A stretch of DNA of 17,338 nucleotides from Roseovarius sp. (GTDB lineage Bacteria; Pseudomonadota; Alphaproteobacteria; Rhodobacterales; Rhodobacteraceae), in NCBI GenBank assembly GCA_007125415.1, contig SLDH01000281.1, forward strand, positions 1 to 17,338, in the 5' to 3' direction. The notes below the pieces were generated by a model that did no database searches, had not been told where the DNA came from, and saw only the letters and a list, made by a program, of their open reading frames with translations. Below, one piece after another: positions 1-6,713 of this stretch (position 1 is the first letter of the stretch; each line of letters opens with the position of its first letter). The position numbers and the translations under genes were made by a program.

Positions 1-42
1 GTGTCCGTGCCTCATTCATGTCTCGACAATGCTCTCGCCTAG

Positions 43-92
43 GGCATGAAAAAACGGCCCGTCGGGAAAAACCCGGGGCCGTGATTCATGCC
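43..92 (-). terminator. Long compound hairpin with U-tract on the minus strand
   Basis: Two nested inverted repeats are visible. The outer arms are GGCATGAA (43-50) and TTCATGCC (85-92). The inner arms are ACGGCCC (54-60) with GGGCCGT (76-82), continued by CGGG/CCCG around an AAAAA loop, with a two-base bulge. On the minus strand the inner stem is followed by six T residues, the form of an intrinsic terminator. It lies about 140 bases past the stop of the DUF1223 gene and may end that transcript, or a short separate RNA. Confidence 0.6.
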
Positions 93-101
93 GTCCAGCA
101 T

Positions 102-137
102 GGCCTTACCCATAGTTGAGAGCGCGCGGTCAGTCAA
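102..137 (-). promoter_or_regulatory. Possible promoter in front of the left-edge hairpin
   Basis: On the minus strand TTGACT (137-132) is followed after 17 bases by TATGGG (114-109). The -35 element is good and the -10 is poor. A start near 102 would give an RNA of about 55 nt made almost entirely of the hairpin at 43-92. This is an inference from spacing only. The rest of 1-231 shows no gene. Confidence 0.25.
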
Positions 138-231
138 TCACCAAGAGGCATCTAAGCGTTTGATCTGTTTATCTTATTTTAACATTCTTCCTGACCTGCA
201 CCAGCGATGAGGCCTGCTCTGCCTCCGGTGC

Positions 232-966
232 TCATTCAACCGCTGTCGCTGCGATGATCGCCCCCGGTCCGCGGGACTGGATGATCACCATGCCCGATTG
301 CTTGCCCGCCATGGGTGCCTCAATGGCAAGCGCGCTCCACCCGTCCCAGGTGGCGAGCAGATCGATCCCGGTCACGATATTCGTGTAGCCGAGTGTGCGG
401 CCTGCGTTTTCGCCCCGGCTGATTTCCACCTCCTGATGCGGCAGATACCGGAAAAGCTGCACAAGGTATGGTCCGCCAACGCCTTTGCTGGCGCTTTCGT
501 TGATCTGGCCGGTGTTCTTGCCGGCGATCTGGGCGGTGATCTGCAGGGTATCCTCCATCCGCCGCGCATTCAGGGTCACGGCAGGGGCTTTCGCACCATG
601 CGCCCTGATCAGCACCTCTACATCCTCTGGGCGGCTTCCGGCCACGTCATCCGTGCCGTTGATGATCATCTGCGGCGTGTAAACCCAGTTGCGCCCGCCG
701 ATTTCGGCATAGGCGCGTTGCCGATCCGACCAGGCTGCCTGACCGAAACTGTCCTGCCAGCCGATATAGTCCCAGTAATCCACATGAAGAGCGAGTGCCA
801 GAACACCCTCACGTGCCGCCAGTTCCCGCAGGTAGGCATCCGCAGGCGGACAGCTCGAGCAGCCCTGAGAGGTAAAGAGTTCGACGACGACCACGCTTTC
901 CCCGGCGCGCAGCGGTGGCGCGATGAGCAGGCTGAGGACGAAGACGAGGGCAAGGGCGGGCTTCAC
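232..966 (-). CDS. DUF1223 family secreted thioredoxin-like protein
   Basis: The 244-residue product has a hydrophobic N-terminal signal segment (about residues 3-21, ending in an ALRAG-type cleavage region). It is followed by VVVELFTSQGCSSCPPAD, the hallmark of the DUF1223 family, with a CxxC pair like that of thioredoxin-fold proteins. It is therefore probably exported and may handle thiols or disulfides; the family has no firmly assigned reaction as far as I know. The start is GTG at 966 with a CGGAG ribosome-binding site seven bases upstream. It is transcribed alone and divergently from tig. A perfect 12-bp palindrome sits 30 bp upstream of the start (997-1008). The family call is confident; the function is not. 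Confidence 0.85.
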   Translation of the reverse strand: MKPALALVFVLSLLIAPPLRAGESVVVVELFTSQGCSSCPPADAYLRELAAREGVLALALHVDYWDYIGWQDSFGQAAWSDRQRAYAEIGGRNWVYTPQMIINGTDDVAGSRPEDVEVLIRAHGAKAPAVTLNARRMEDTLQITAQIAGKNTGQINESASKGVGGPYLVQLFRYLPHQEVEISRGENAGRTLGYTNIVTGIDLLATWDGWSALAIEAPMAGKQSGMVIIQSRGPGAIIAATAVE

Positions 967-996
967 AGGGCAACTCCGAAACTGCTGGTGCCATTC

Positions 997-1008
997 CGGT
1001 CTAGACCG
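997..1008. promoter_or_regulatory. 12-bp palindrome upstream of the DUF1223 gene
   Basis: CGGTCTAGACCG is a perfect palindrome in the 216-base gap between the divergent DUF1223 and tig genes, 30 bp from the DUF1223 start. Its position suits an operator for the minus-strand gene. No regulator is recognised. Confidence 0.3.
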
Positions 1009-1094
1009 AAACCTCTGTTACGACCAATCAAGGTTTTGCGAGACCTGGGTGAAGCCTGTCGGGTCTGCGGCGATTCTCCCGACGGCTTATCTGC

Positions 1095-1123
1095 TTGCAT
1101 CAGCATTGCGCGCTTTCTAGAAG
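1095..1123 (+). promoter_or_regulatory. Possible sigma-70 promoter of tig
   Basis: TTGCAT (1095-1100), a 17-base spacer and TAGAAG (1118-1123) resemble a housekeeping promoter. Transcription would start near 1130, giving a leader of about 50 nt. That leader holds a six-base-pair hairpin (CCGCAG/CTGCGG, 1141-1158) ahead of the ribosome-binding site. Confidence 0.35.
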
Positions 1124-1182
1124 GGCGCTGATTTTGACCGCCGCAGACGCCTCTGCGGCCCGATGCATATGAGAGGACGACA

Positions 1183-2514
1183 ATGCAGGTCACCGAAACC
1201 CTCAACGAGGGTCTGAAACGCAGCTACACGATGAAACTCACCGCCGATGAGCTTGACGCGAAAGTCATGGACAAGCTCAAGGAGGCGCAGCCCGATATCG
1301 AGATGAAGGGTTTCCGCAAGGGCAAGGTGCCTCTGCCGCTTCTGAAAAAGCAGTTCGGTCAGCGCGTGCTGGGCGAGGCCATGCAGGAAGCGGTGGACGG
1401 GGCGATGTCCCAGCATTTCGCCGATAGCGGCGACCGGCCTGCCGGAGAACCCGCGGTCAGGATGATCAACGAAGACTGGAAAGAAGGCGACGACGTGGAT
1501 GTCGAGATGTCCTACGAGGCGCTGCCGGATGTTCCCGATGTCGATCTGTCGGATGTGTCGCTCGAGAAGCCGGTGGTGAAGGCGGATGATGCCGCCGTCG
1601 ATGAGGCCCTTGGAAACCTCGCGCAGAGCGCTCAGGATTTCAAGGACCGCCGGAAGGGCAGCAAGGCCAAGGATGGCGATCAGGTCGTGATCGATTTCGT
1701 CGGCAAGGTGGACGGTGAAGCATTCGATGGCGGCAGCGCGGAGGATTACCCGCTGGTTCTTGGGTCCGACAGCTTCATTCCCGGTTTCGAGGAACAGCTT
1801 GTCGGCGTGAAGGTTGACGAGGAAAAGGCGGTTACCGTCAACTTCCCCGAAGAGTATCAGGCCGAACATCTGGCCGGGAAGGAGGCCGTGTTCGATTGCA
1901 CGGTCAAGGCCGTGAAAGAGCCTGTGGCGGCCGAGATAGATGATGCGCTGGCCCAGAAATACGGGGCGGATGATCTTGAGGCGCTCAAGGGCCAGATCCG
2001 CGAGCGGCTCGAGGCCGAATATGCCGGTGCTGCACGCGCGGTGATGAAGAGGGGCCTGCTGGACGCGCTTGACGCAAAGGTGAATTTCGAGCTTCCCCCC
2101 ACGATGGTCGAGGTGGAAGCCAAACAGATCGCGCATCAGCTCTGGCACGATGACAACCCGGATGTCGAAGGCCACGATCACCCCGAGATCGAGGCGACGG
2201 AAGAGCATACACAACTGGCTGAGCGGCGTGTGCGCCTTGGCCTGCTGCTGGCCGATCTGGGTCAGAAAGCCGAGGTCGAGGTGACCGATGCGGAGATGAC
2301 ACAGGCGGTCATGGAGCAGGCCCGTCAATATCCCGGTCAGGAGCGCGAGTTTTTCGAATTCGTGCAGAAGAATCCGCAGATGCAACAGCAGCTTCGCGCA
2401 CCGATCTTCGAGGACAAGGTCATCGACCACGTCTTCGCTCAGATCACCACCACCGAGAAAGAGATCAGCAAGGATGAGTTGCAAAAGGCGGTCGAGGCGC
2501 TTGATGATCTCTGA
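1183..2514 (+). CDS. tig: Trigger factor, ribosome-associated chaperone and peptidyl-prolyl isomerase
   Basis: The 443-residue protein begins [13 protein letters not shown] and carries the ribosome-docking signature GFRKGKVP at residues 43-50. An FKBP-type isomerase domain follows (about 160-245; [20 protein letters not shown] and [11 protein letters not shown] are visible), then the long helical C-terminal chaperone arms. Length and domain order are normal for the family. It binds near the ribosome exit tunnel and shields nascent chains in the cytoplasm. The ATG at 1183 is preceded by a GAGGA ribosome-binding site. It stands alone: clpP, its common neighbour in other bacteria, is not downstream. 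Instead the convergent luxI follows across a shared hairpin. Confidence 0.97.
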   Translation: MQVTETLNEGLKRSYTMKLTADELDAKVMDKLKEAQPDIEMKGFRKGKVPLPLLKKQFGQRVLGEAMQEAVDGAMSQHFADSGDRPAGEPAVRMINEDWKEGDDVDVEMSYEALPDVPDVDLSDVSLEKPVVKADDAAVDEALGNLAQSAQDFKDRRKGSKAKDGDQVVIDFVGKVDGEAFDGGSAEDYPLVLGSDSFIPGFEEQLVGVKVDEEKAVTVNFPEEYQAEHLAGKEAVFDCTVKAVKEPVAAEIDDALAQKYGADDLEALKGQIRERLEAEYAGAARAVMKRGLLDALDAKVNFELPPTMVEVEAKQIAHQLWHDDNPDVEGHDHPEIEATEEHTQLAERRVRLGLLLADLGQKAEVEVTDAEMTQAVMEQARQYPGQEREFFEFVQKNPQMQQQLRAPIFEDKVIDHVFAQITTTEKEISKDELQKAVEALDDL

Positions 2515-2541
2515 TCGCGCGGCTGTGGCGGGAAGTTAAAA

Positions 2542-2572
2542 TGGGCCGCCCCTTGCCGGGGGCGGCCCAACT
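2542..2572. terminator. Bidirectional hairpin between tig and luxI
   Basis: The stem GGGCCGCCCC / GGGGCGGCCC with a short loop lies between the convergent ends of tig and luxI. On the plus strand it is followed by AACTT, and on the minus strand by ATTTTAA, so the better U-tract serves the luxI side. It probably ends both transcripts. Confidence 0.7.
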
Positions 2573-2609
2573 TCGTACTGCCGATCGTCGGGTCTTCACC
2601 TGATGGGGG

Positions 2610-3404
2610 TCAGGCGTTGATATTCCGGCGTGAACGAAGCATCTCTGTCAGGGCCTCGCGCAGGGCCAATGCTGCCGCGCGTTCATGTTGGCTGGTTGCG
2701 GCGGCGATCTGTGCGTCGCAATAGGTCTCAAGCTCGGTCCCGAGACTGTCCATCCCGGCGCTCTTGCGCCCTTCGAGCACGGCCTGCTCGTCGAGAAATA
2801 TGTCCCCCTCGATACCGGCAAAGGCGCGCACCCTGGCGATCCGTTCATCGGTGCAGTCGCACAAGGCCGCCAGCGCCTTGACCTTGCCCATATCGGCTGT
2901 CTTGCCGACATAGCCGTAGGGAGCGTTGTCCGAGCGTTTCATGACACGGTCCATCACCGGGTCGATCACCGTGATGATATCCTGGATGCCACTGTCGCGG
3001 CCATATTCGAGGATGCCTGCCATCAGTTCGCAGGTCGCGTAAGAGACCGAATTGCGCGCCCTGCCTTTGGTTAGCTTGTCACGGTCCACGCAGAAGCGTG
3101 TCGACTCCCAGATCGTGACGCTGCGGAGCGGCGGCTCGCCATCGAGAATGTCGTAAAATACATCCGAGAGCATGTGCGGCCCTGTCGTCTGCAGCAGGCG
3201 GGCGCAGCCCGTCACCTGATGGCGGTCATCAAGGCAAACGATGTATGCAGGATCCAACTCATCGAACTCATCCATTTCGCGACCGTTCCTTACGGTCACG
3301 TCCCAACCCATGCGGTCTGCAAAGACTCGCTTGCGCAGCTTGAACATTTCGTCCAGAACATCATCGAACAGATGCCTGTTCAGGGCGTCGATCACCAGTA
3401 TCAT
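2610..3404 (-). CDS. luxI: LuxI-family acyl-homoserine lactone synthase
   Basis: This enzyme makes the N-acyl-homoserine lactone signal from S-adenosylmethionine and an acyl carrier. The invariant LuxI residues are present in order: R24, F28, W34, D45, D48, R69, F83, E100 and R103 (visible in FKLRKRVFADRMGW, EMDEFDELD and IWESTRF). The start ATG has GGGAGA six bases upstream. At 264 residues it is clearly longer than the roughly 190-230 usual in the family. The extra length is a C-terminal helical, Ala-rich tail (about 205-264) of unknown role. It lies directly downstream of a luxR gene on the same strand, with a 175-base gap holding repeats that could be a lux-type operator. The symbol is given at family level. 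The acyl chain cannot be read from sequence. Confidence 0.93.
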   Translation of the reverse strand: MILVIDALNRHLFDDVLDEMFKLRKRVFADRMGWDVTVRNGREMDEFDELDPAYIVCLDDRHQVTGCARLLQTTGPHMLSDVFYDILDGEPPLRSVTIWESTRFCVDRDKLTKGRARNSVSYATCELMAGILEYGRDSGIQDIITVIDPVMDRVMKRSDNAPYGYVGKTADMGKVKALAALCDCTDERIARVRAFAGIEGDIFLDEQAVLEGRKSAGMDSLGTELETYCDAQIAAATSQHERAAALALREALTEMLRSRRNINA

Positions 3405-3485
3405 TTTCGTTCTCCCAACCAGATTTTCTATTGTTCGAGGAGCCGTTTGTAATTGTCCGAGGCTACTGGTTGGAACTGTAGCATG

Positions 3486-3526
3486 TCCTAAATTTAGGAT
3501 AATTAGGGAAATCCCGTATTTAGGAT
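3486..3526. promoter_or_regulatory. Palindrome and half-site repeats upstream of luxI
   Basis: TCCTAAATTTAGGA (3486-3499) is a perfect 14-bp palindrome centred about 90 bp upstream of the luxI start. Its half-site recurs as direct repeats: ATTTAGGAT at 3492-3500, AATTAGGGA at 3501-3509 and ATTTAGGAT at 3518-3526. The stretch is AT-rich against its surroundings. A binding site for the adjacent LuxR is the natural reading, but the sequence does not match the classical lux box or tra box. No strong -10/-35 pair is evident between it and luxI. Confidence 0.45.
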
Positions 3527-3579
3527 CAATTGTGCCTTCAAATCCGTCATGGGGTGGTTCATTTCCGGCCCTGCGATTT

Positions 3580-4281
3580 TCAGGAAGGCGAAATCAGGCC
3601 CATGCTGATGGCGCGCCCGACGGCCTGCGCGGTCGAGAGCGCATTGAGTTTCTCACGACTCGATCTGAGATGAACCTCAACGGTGCGGGGCGATATCGAG
3701 AGGATATCGCCAATGTCCTGTTGAGTTTTCCCCGCCGCAACCCATTGAAGTATCTCGATTTCCCGTCTTGAAAGGGCAGGGTAGCGCAGCAGATCGATCA
3801 GTCGGTCTGACTTCATGACGCGGTCATGCATGTAGACGGCGGCAAGTTGCAGATCGGCGATGATCCTCTTTCTGAGTTTCAACCAATCTTCAGGTGTGGT
3901 GCTTGAGGTGACACTGAAAAGTCCGGTTTCACCATAGGGGCCGCGAATCGGGATCGTCAGCCCCACATCGGGGATGCCGAAATCACGCGCCTGGTCGAAA
4001 ACACTGTTGAACGATTCCGTGCGCTCCAGCCGGCTCCAGTCTACCGGGGCGATGCTGCGCGAGGCGGTGTGCAGTGTCGGATCGGCAAGGTGCAACTCCT
4101 GTTGCATGTAATGTTGCTTCCAGCGATCGGGGTAGGTGGTGAAGGCAAACACCTTGCCATTGACAGGGCTGGCTGCCGCATAGGAGGCGTATTCCACGCC
4201 TGTCTGATCACAGACCTGCGCGAGATATCTCACGAAATCGCTTTGGCCCTGCGGCGTGGCCGCGAGATCAACCAGTTCCAT
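3580..4281 (-). CDS. luxR: LuxR-family autoinducer-binding transcriptional regulator
   Basis: The 233-residue protein has the two-domain plan of quorum-sensing regulators. The N-terminal signal-binding domain contains W54, Y58, D67, P68 and W82, at the spacing of TraR W57, Y61, D70 and W85, so it should bind an acyl-homoserine lactone. The C-terminal domain (about 168-230) is a LuxR helix-turn-helix, with LSRREIEILQWVAAGKT and ISPRTVEVHLRSSREKLN. It is upstream of luxI on the same strand, so the two probably form a cognate pair. The ATG at 4281 has only a weak ribosome-binding site (GAGACC, somewhat distant), so the start is less secure than the family. The symbol is a family-level label. Confidence 0.92.
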   Translation of the reverse strand: MELVDLAATPQGQSDFVRYLAQVCDQTGVEYASYAAASPVNGKVFAFTTYPDRWKQHYMQQELHLADPTLHTASRSIAPVDWSRLERTESFNSVFDQARDFGIPDVGLTIPIRGPYGETGLFSVTSSTTPEDWLKLRKRIIADLQLAAVYMHDRVMKSDRLIDLLRYPALSRREIEILQWVAAGKTQQDIGDILSISPRTVEVHLRSSREKLNALSTAQAVGRAISMGLISPS

Positions 4282-4546
4282 GGGCAGGTCTCACAGCAAA
4301 TGGTTTCTCAACGGGTGCTCCGATCACCCCATATCCGCCGCAACATTCGATCATCCTGTCCGAAGGGCTGCGCCGGTCAGGCCTCTTTCCGCACCTCTTG
4401 CATGTTGCTGTCATATCTCACCCCAAAGGGCGCCTCCTTGAAGAGATCGTGTCGATCTGCAACGATCACGGAACACGAGAATAACAACAAAGCGGGTTTC
4501 TGTCGAGTTTTGCGACAGATACGAGGCGACAAAGGGTTTCGGGAAG
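4282..4546. other. Gap between the rplI terminator and luxR
   Basis: The rplI-luxR gap is about 320 bases, and apart from the rplI terminator no gene can be supported. It must hold the luxR promoter, but no convincing -35/-10 pair was seen. One small inverted repeat, TCTGTCG/CGACAGA with a seven-base loop, lies near 4499-4519. A 70-codon minus-strand open frame here runs over the terminator and resembles no protein I know. Confidence 0.5.
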
Positions 4547-4576
4547 GAAAAAACCGCGCAGACGTCGCTGCGCGGT
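4547..4576 (-). terminator. Rho-independent terminator of the rpsF-rpsR-rplI operon
   Basis: On the minus strand a nine-base-pair stem (ACCGCGCAG at 4553-4561 with CTGCGCGGT at 4568-4576, six-base loop) is followed by a run of six T residues. It starts 25 bases past the rplI stop. It is the clearest intrinsic terminator in the window and separates the ribosomal operon from luxR. Confidence 0.9.
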
Positions 4577-4601
4577 GTGTCACTTGCAAGGACAGGGCAG
4601 G

Positions 4602-5240
4602 TCAGCTTCTGGCGCTGTCCTCGTCGGTTTCACGATTCGTTTTGCTGTCCGACACCGCCTCGTCGAGGTGATCATCATCGGACGCGGCAGAACCGATATC
4701 CTCGAACAGTTCGGCGATTTCGAACTCCGCTGCCTCTTCCTCTTCCGCGGCCAGTTCCTGAATCGACTTGCCCGACGCCTGCAAGGTAGCCTCTTCGGGC
4801 GAGCGGGCGACGTTCAGGATGATGGTTGCATCAACCTCGGGGTGCAGCGTGACGCTCACATCGTGCAGGCCAAGCTCCTTGATCGGGCTGCCGAGCGCGA
4901 CTTGCTTGCGATCGAGGGTAAAGCCGTTTTCGGTTGCCGCATCCGCCGCGTCGCGGGTGGAGACGGAGCCGTAGAGCGCGCCCGAGTCCGATGCCTGGCG
5001 AATCACGATGAACTGCTGGCCTTCCAGTTTGGCGGCCATCGCTTCGGCCTCTTTCTTCGTTTCCAGATTCTGCGCTTCGAGCTGCGCCTTGCGCGCCTCG
5101 AAATCCGCGATGTTGCGCTCGGAAGCGGAAAGCGCCTTGCCCTGCGGCAACAGGTAGTTGCGCGCATAGCCCGGCTTCACCTCGACGACCTCGCCCATTT
5201 GGCCCAGCTTGGCCACACGTTCCAGAAGGATAACTTGCAT
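4602..5240 (-). CDS. rplI: 50S ribosomal protein L9, with acidic C-terminal tail
   Basis: The N-terminal RNA-binding domain is typical: [13 protein letters not shown], then [21 protein letters not shown]. It is followed by the long connecting helix (about 45-75) and the C-terminal domain ending near [12 protein letters not shown] (about 148). L9 binds 23S rRNA in the large subunit and supports reading-frame maintenance. The protein is 212 residues, against about 149 in E. coli. The extra 60 or so residues form a very acidic, low-complexity tail rich in Glu, Asp and Ser. Extended L9 is common in alphaproteobacteria. The gene is last in rpsF-rpsR-rplI, 12 bases after rpsR, with a GGAGA ribosome-binding site. 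Confidence 0.96.
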   Translation of the reverse strand: MQVILLERVAKLGQMGEVVEVKPGYARNYLLPQGKALSASERNIADFEARKAQLEAQNLETKKEAEAMAAKLEGQQFIVIRQASDSGALYGSVSTRDAADAATENGFTLDRKQVALGSPIKELGLHDVSVTLHPEVDATIILNVARSPEEATLQASGKSIQELAAEEEEAAEFEIAELFEDIGSAASDDDHLDEAVSDSKTNRETDEDSARS

Positions 5241-5252
5241 GTCGGTCTCTCC

Positions 5253-5480
5253 TTACTTCACGGCATAGGGCAGCAGGGCGAGAAACCGCGCGCGCTTGAT
5301 GGCGCGGGACAGCTCACGCTGCTTCTTGGCCGAGACCGCAGTGATGCGCGACGGCACGATCTTGCCGCGTTCGCTGATATAGCGCTGCAGCAGCTTCGTG
5401 TCCTTGTAGTCGATCTTCGGCGCGTTCTCACCCGAGAACGGGCAAACCTTGCGACGGCGAAAAAACGGTTTTGTTGCCAT
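5253..5480 (-). CDS. rpsR: 30S ribosomal protein S18
   Basis: The 75-residue basic protein begins [17 protein letters not shown] and contains the conserved [19 protein letters not shown] and [20 protein letters not shown] blocks of S18. S18 binds 16S rRNA in the platform of the small subunit together with S6, whose gene precedes it. Length is normal. It lies 26 bases after rpsF with a ribosome-binding site AAGGAGA close to the ATG. Only one cysteine (C13) is present, so this is the form without a full zinc ribbon. Confidence 0.97.
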   Translation of the reverse strand: MATKPFFRRRKVCPFSGENAPKIDYKDTKLLQRYISERGKIVPSRITAVSAKKQRELSRAIKRARFLALLPYAVK

Positions 5481-5506
5481 GGTCTTGTCTCCTTATCTCG
5501 GCTGGC

Positions 5507-5863
5507 TCAGGGGCGCCGTTCGCGGCGCTCGCCACGCTCATCGCGCTTTTGCATCTGGACAGAGGGGCCTTCCTCATGCGCGTCGACCTTGATGGTCAGA
5601 ATACGCATCACATCATCATGAAGGCGCATCAGACGCTCCATTTCCTGCACCGCTTCGGCTGGCGCATCAGTGCGCAGATAGGCGTAATGGCCCTTGCGGT
5701 TCTTGTTGATCTTGTAGGCCATTGTCTTGACGCCCCAATACTCGTGTTCGACGAGCTTGCCGCCATTGTCGGACAGCACGGTGCCAAAATGTTCGATAAG
5801 GGCCTCGGCCTGCGTATTGGACAGGTCCTGACGCGAGATAAAGACATGCTCGTAAAGGGGCAT
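5507..5863 (-). CDS. rpsF: 30S ribosomal protein S6
   Basis: The protein is 118 residues and starts MPLYEHVFISRQDLS, the usual S6 N-terminus, which is why the ATG at 5863 is chosen. An in-frame ATG nine codons upstream (5890) adds MRLDRNGVH, which is not typical, while the 5863 start has GGAG seven bases upstream. The conserved core includes YWGVKTMAYKINKNRKGHY and the basic C-terminus typical of S6. S6 forms a dimer with S18 on the central domain of 16S rRNA. It is first in the rpsF-rpsR-rplI operon, behind a leader of roughly 100 nt if the suggested promoter is right. Confidence 0.96.
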   Translation of the reverse strand: MPLYEHVFISRQDLSNTQAEALIEHFGTVLSDNGGKLVEHEYWGVKTMAYKINKNRKGHYAYLRTDAPAEAVQEMERLMRLHDDVMRILTIKVDAHEEGPSVQMQKRDERGERRERRP

Positions 5864-5969
5864 GTGCACTCCATTTCTATCAAGGCGCATTTCAAAGGTG
5901 GGCCGTTACTCCTGCCGAGACCCATCCACGAGAGACTGCGCGGTTCATGCTTTTCCGGCAAGAAGCGCT

Positions 5970-5998
5970 CGCATACGACGAAATACGCCAAGTCACAA
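5970..5998 (-). promoter_or_regulatory. Possible promoter of rpsF-rpsR-rplI
   Basis: On the minus strand TTGTGA (5998-5993) is followed after 17 bases by TATGCG (5975-5970). The match is moderate. The start would be near 5963, leaving a leader of about 100 nt ahead of rpsF, where autoregulation by S6:S18 occurs in many bacteria. No such RNA motif could be confirmed by eye. Confidence 0.3.
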
Positions 5999-6009
5999 GA
6001 GCAGACCCG

Positions 6010-6038
6010 GGGCGCGGGCCACTTTTGGCCGCGCGCCC
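6010..6038. other. Strong GC hairpin between divergent genes
   Basis: GGGCGCGGGCCA (6010-6021) pairs with TGGCCGCGCGCCC (6026-6038) with one bulged base and a CTTT loop. It lies between rpsF (minus) and the gene at 6122 (plus), where no terminator is needed, and neither side has a U-tract. Its role is unknown. It could be a leader structure of the plus-strand gene. Confidence 0.4.
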
Positions 6039-6121
6039 GATTATCTCCGCGAGGGTGCCCTGATCCGGCCCTTATTCTCGTAGAGGTTGAAACGAATTTG
6101 ACGCAGGCCAGGAGATCAGTC

Positions 6122-6592
6122 ATGTTTGCCAGCACCGATGCCGCGCCCCAGCTCGAAGCCTCGAAGGCGTTGCGCCAGAGTCTGAAGGAAGCCAGTGCGG
6201 TCAACCGAAGCGGGCGCATCTTTCTGGGAACGGTCCTTCTGGTCTCGGCGGCCGGGCTCTGGGTCATTCCGGTCGAGATGGGAGACGCTGCAATGCGTCT
6301 GATCAAGCTGCTCTTCTCGGCCTGTCTTCTGGCGCTGGGGGCGATGTTCATCCTTTCGGCCCGGGACCGGCTCCGACATCCGGAAATCCGGCTCGACCCC
6401 GAGGCACGCGAACTTCACATCATGAAGCCGTCGGGCACCCTGTCGCTTTGCTTTGACGACCTCGCCGAGGTCAGCTTCTCCGAAAAGACCATGACCGCGC
6501 GTTCATCCGATGGCCGGGTGCAACTCGTCCTGCCCCTGATGGACCCTCAGACCGAGAAAGCGCTGCGTGAGGCCTTTTCCGAGGCCGGCTGA
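6122..6592 (+). CDS. Small two-helix membrane protein, function unknown
   Basis: The 156-residue product has a polar N-terminus, two predicted membrane helices (about 33-51 and 60-79) and a soluble C-terminal half of about 75 residues with alternating strands (EIRLDPEARELHIMKPSG, DDLAEVSFSEKTMTARSSDG). This layout suggests a membrane-anchored small beta domain, with a turn-rich pattern reminiscent of PH-like or bacterial membrane-anchored domains; that is only an impression. The start ATG at 6122 has AGGAG eight bases upstream. A longer upstream open frame runs over rpsF antisense and is rejected. It is divergent from rpsF and followed 121 bases later by the yceI-like gene. No specific family is recognised. 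Confidence 0.7.
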   Translation: MFASTDAAPQLEASKALRQSLKEASAVNRSGRIFLGTVLLVSAAGLWVIPVEMGDAAMRLIKLLFSACLLALGAMFILSARDRLRHPEIRLDPEARELHIMKPSGTLSLCFDDLAEVSFSEKTMTARSSDGRVQLVLPLMDPQTEKALREAFSEAG

Positions 6593-6616
6593 GCAGCACA
6601 GATCTCCGTGGCTGTT

Positions 6617-6634
6617 AACCGCTCAACAGCGGTT
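6617..6634. terminator. Weak hairpin after the membrane protein gene
   Basis: AACCGCT and AGCGGTT form a perfect seven-base-pair stem with a CAAC loop, 25 bases past the stop at 6592. No T-run follows, so it is at best a weak terminator. It could instead be an operator for the downstream yceI-like gene. Confidence 0.3.
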
Positions 6635-6713
6635 GTGGAAGAATGCGGACTTGCCTCACAGGCTCTGCGGGTCAATCTACAGGCGACGATCCGTCATGAC
6701 AGAGGAGTTCATC

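Noticed and set aside
298..1131. 277-codon plus-strand frame over the DUF1223 gene
   Set aside because: It is antisense to a gene with signal peptide and CSSCPPAD motif; no ribosome-binding site or family match.
1117..2484. 455-codon open frame on the minus strand opposite tig
   Set aside because: It is the antisense shadow of a strongly biased GC-rich gene. Its product is a His/Leu-rich low-complexity string with no known motif, while tig on the other strand is unmistakable.
4377..4589. 70-codon minus-strand frame in the rplI-luxR gap
   Set aside because: It overlaps the rplI terminator hairpin, lacks a ribosome-binding site and resembles nothing known.
4575..5621. 348-codon plus-strand frame across rplI, rpsR and rpsF
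   Set aside because: It is antisense to three certain ribosomal protein genes and also crosses their terminator. Its sequence is Arg/Leu-rich with no recognisable domain.
5471..6121. Upstream extension of the membrane protein frame to 5471
   Set aside because: The extension is antisense to rpsF and its promoter. The ATG at 6122 has a strong AGGAG site and gives a sensible membrane protein.
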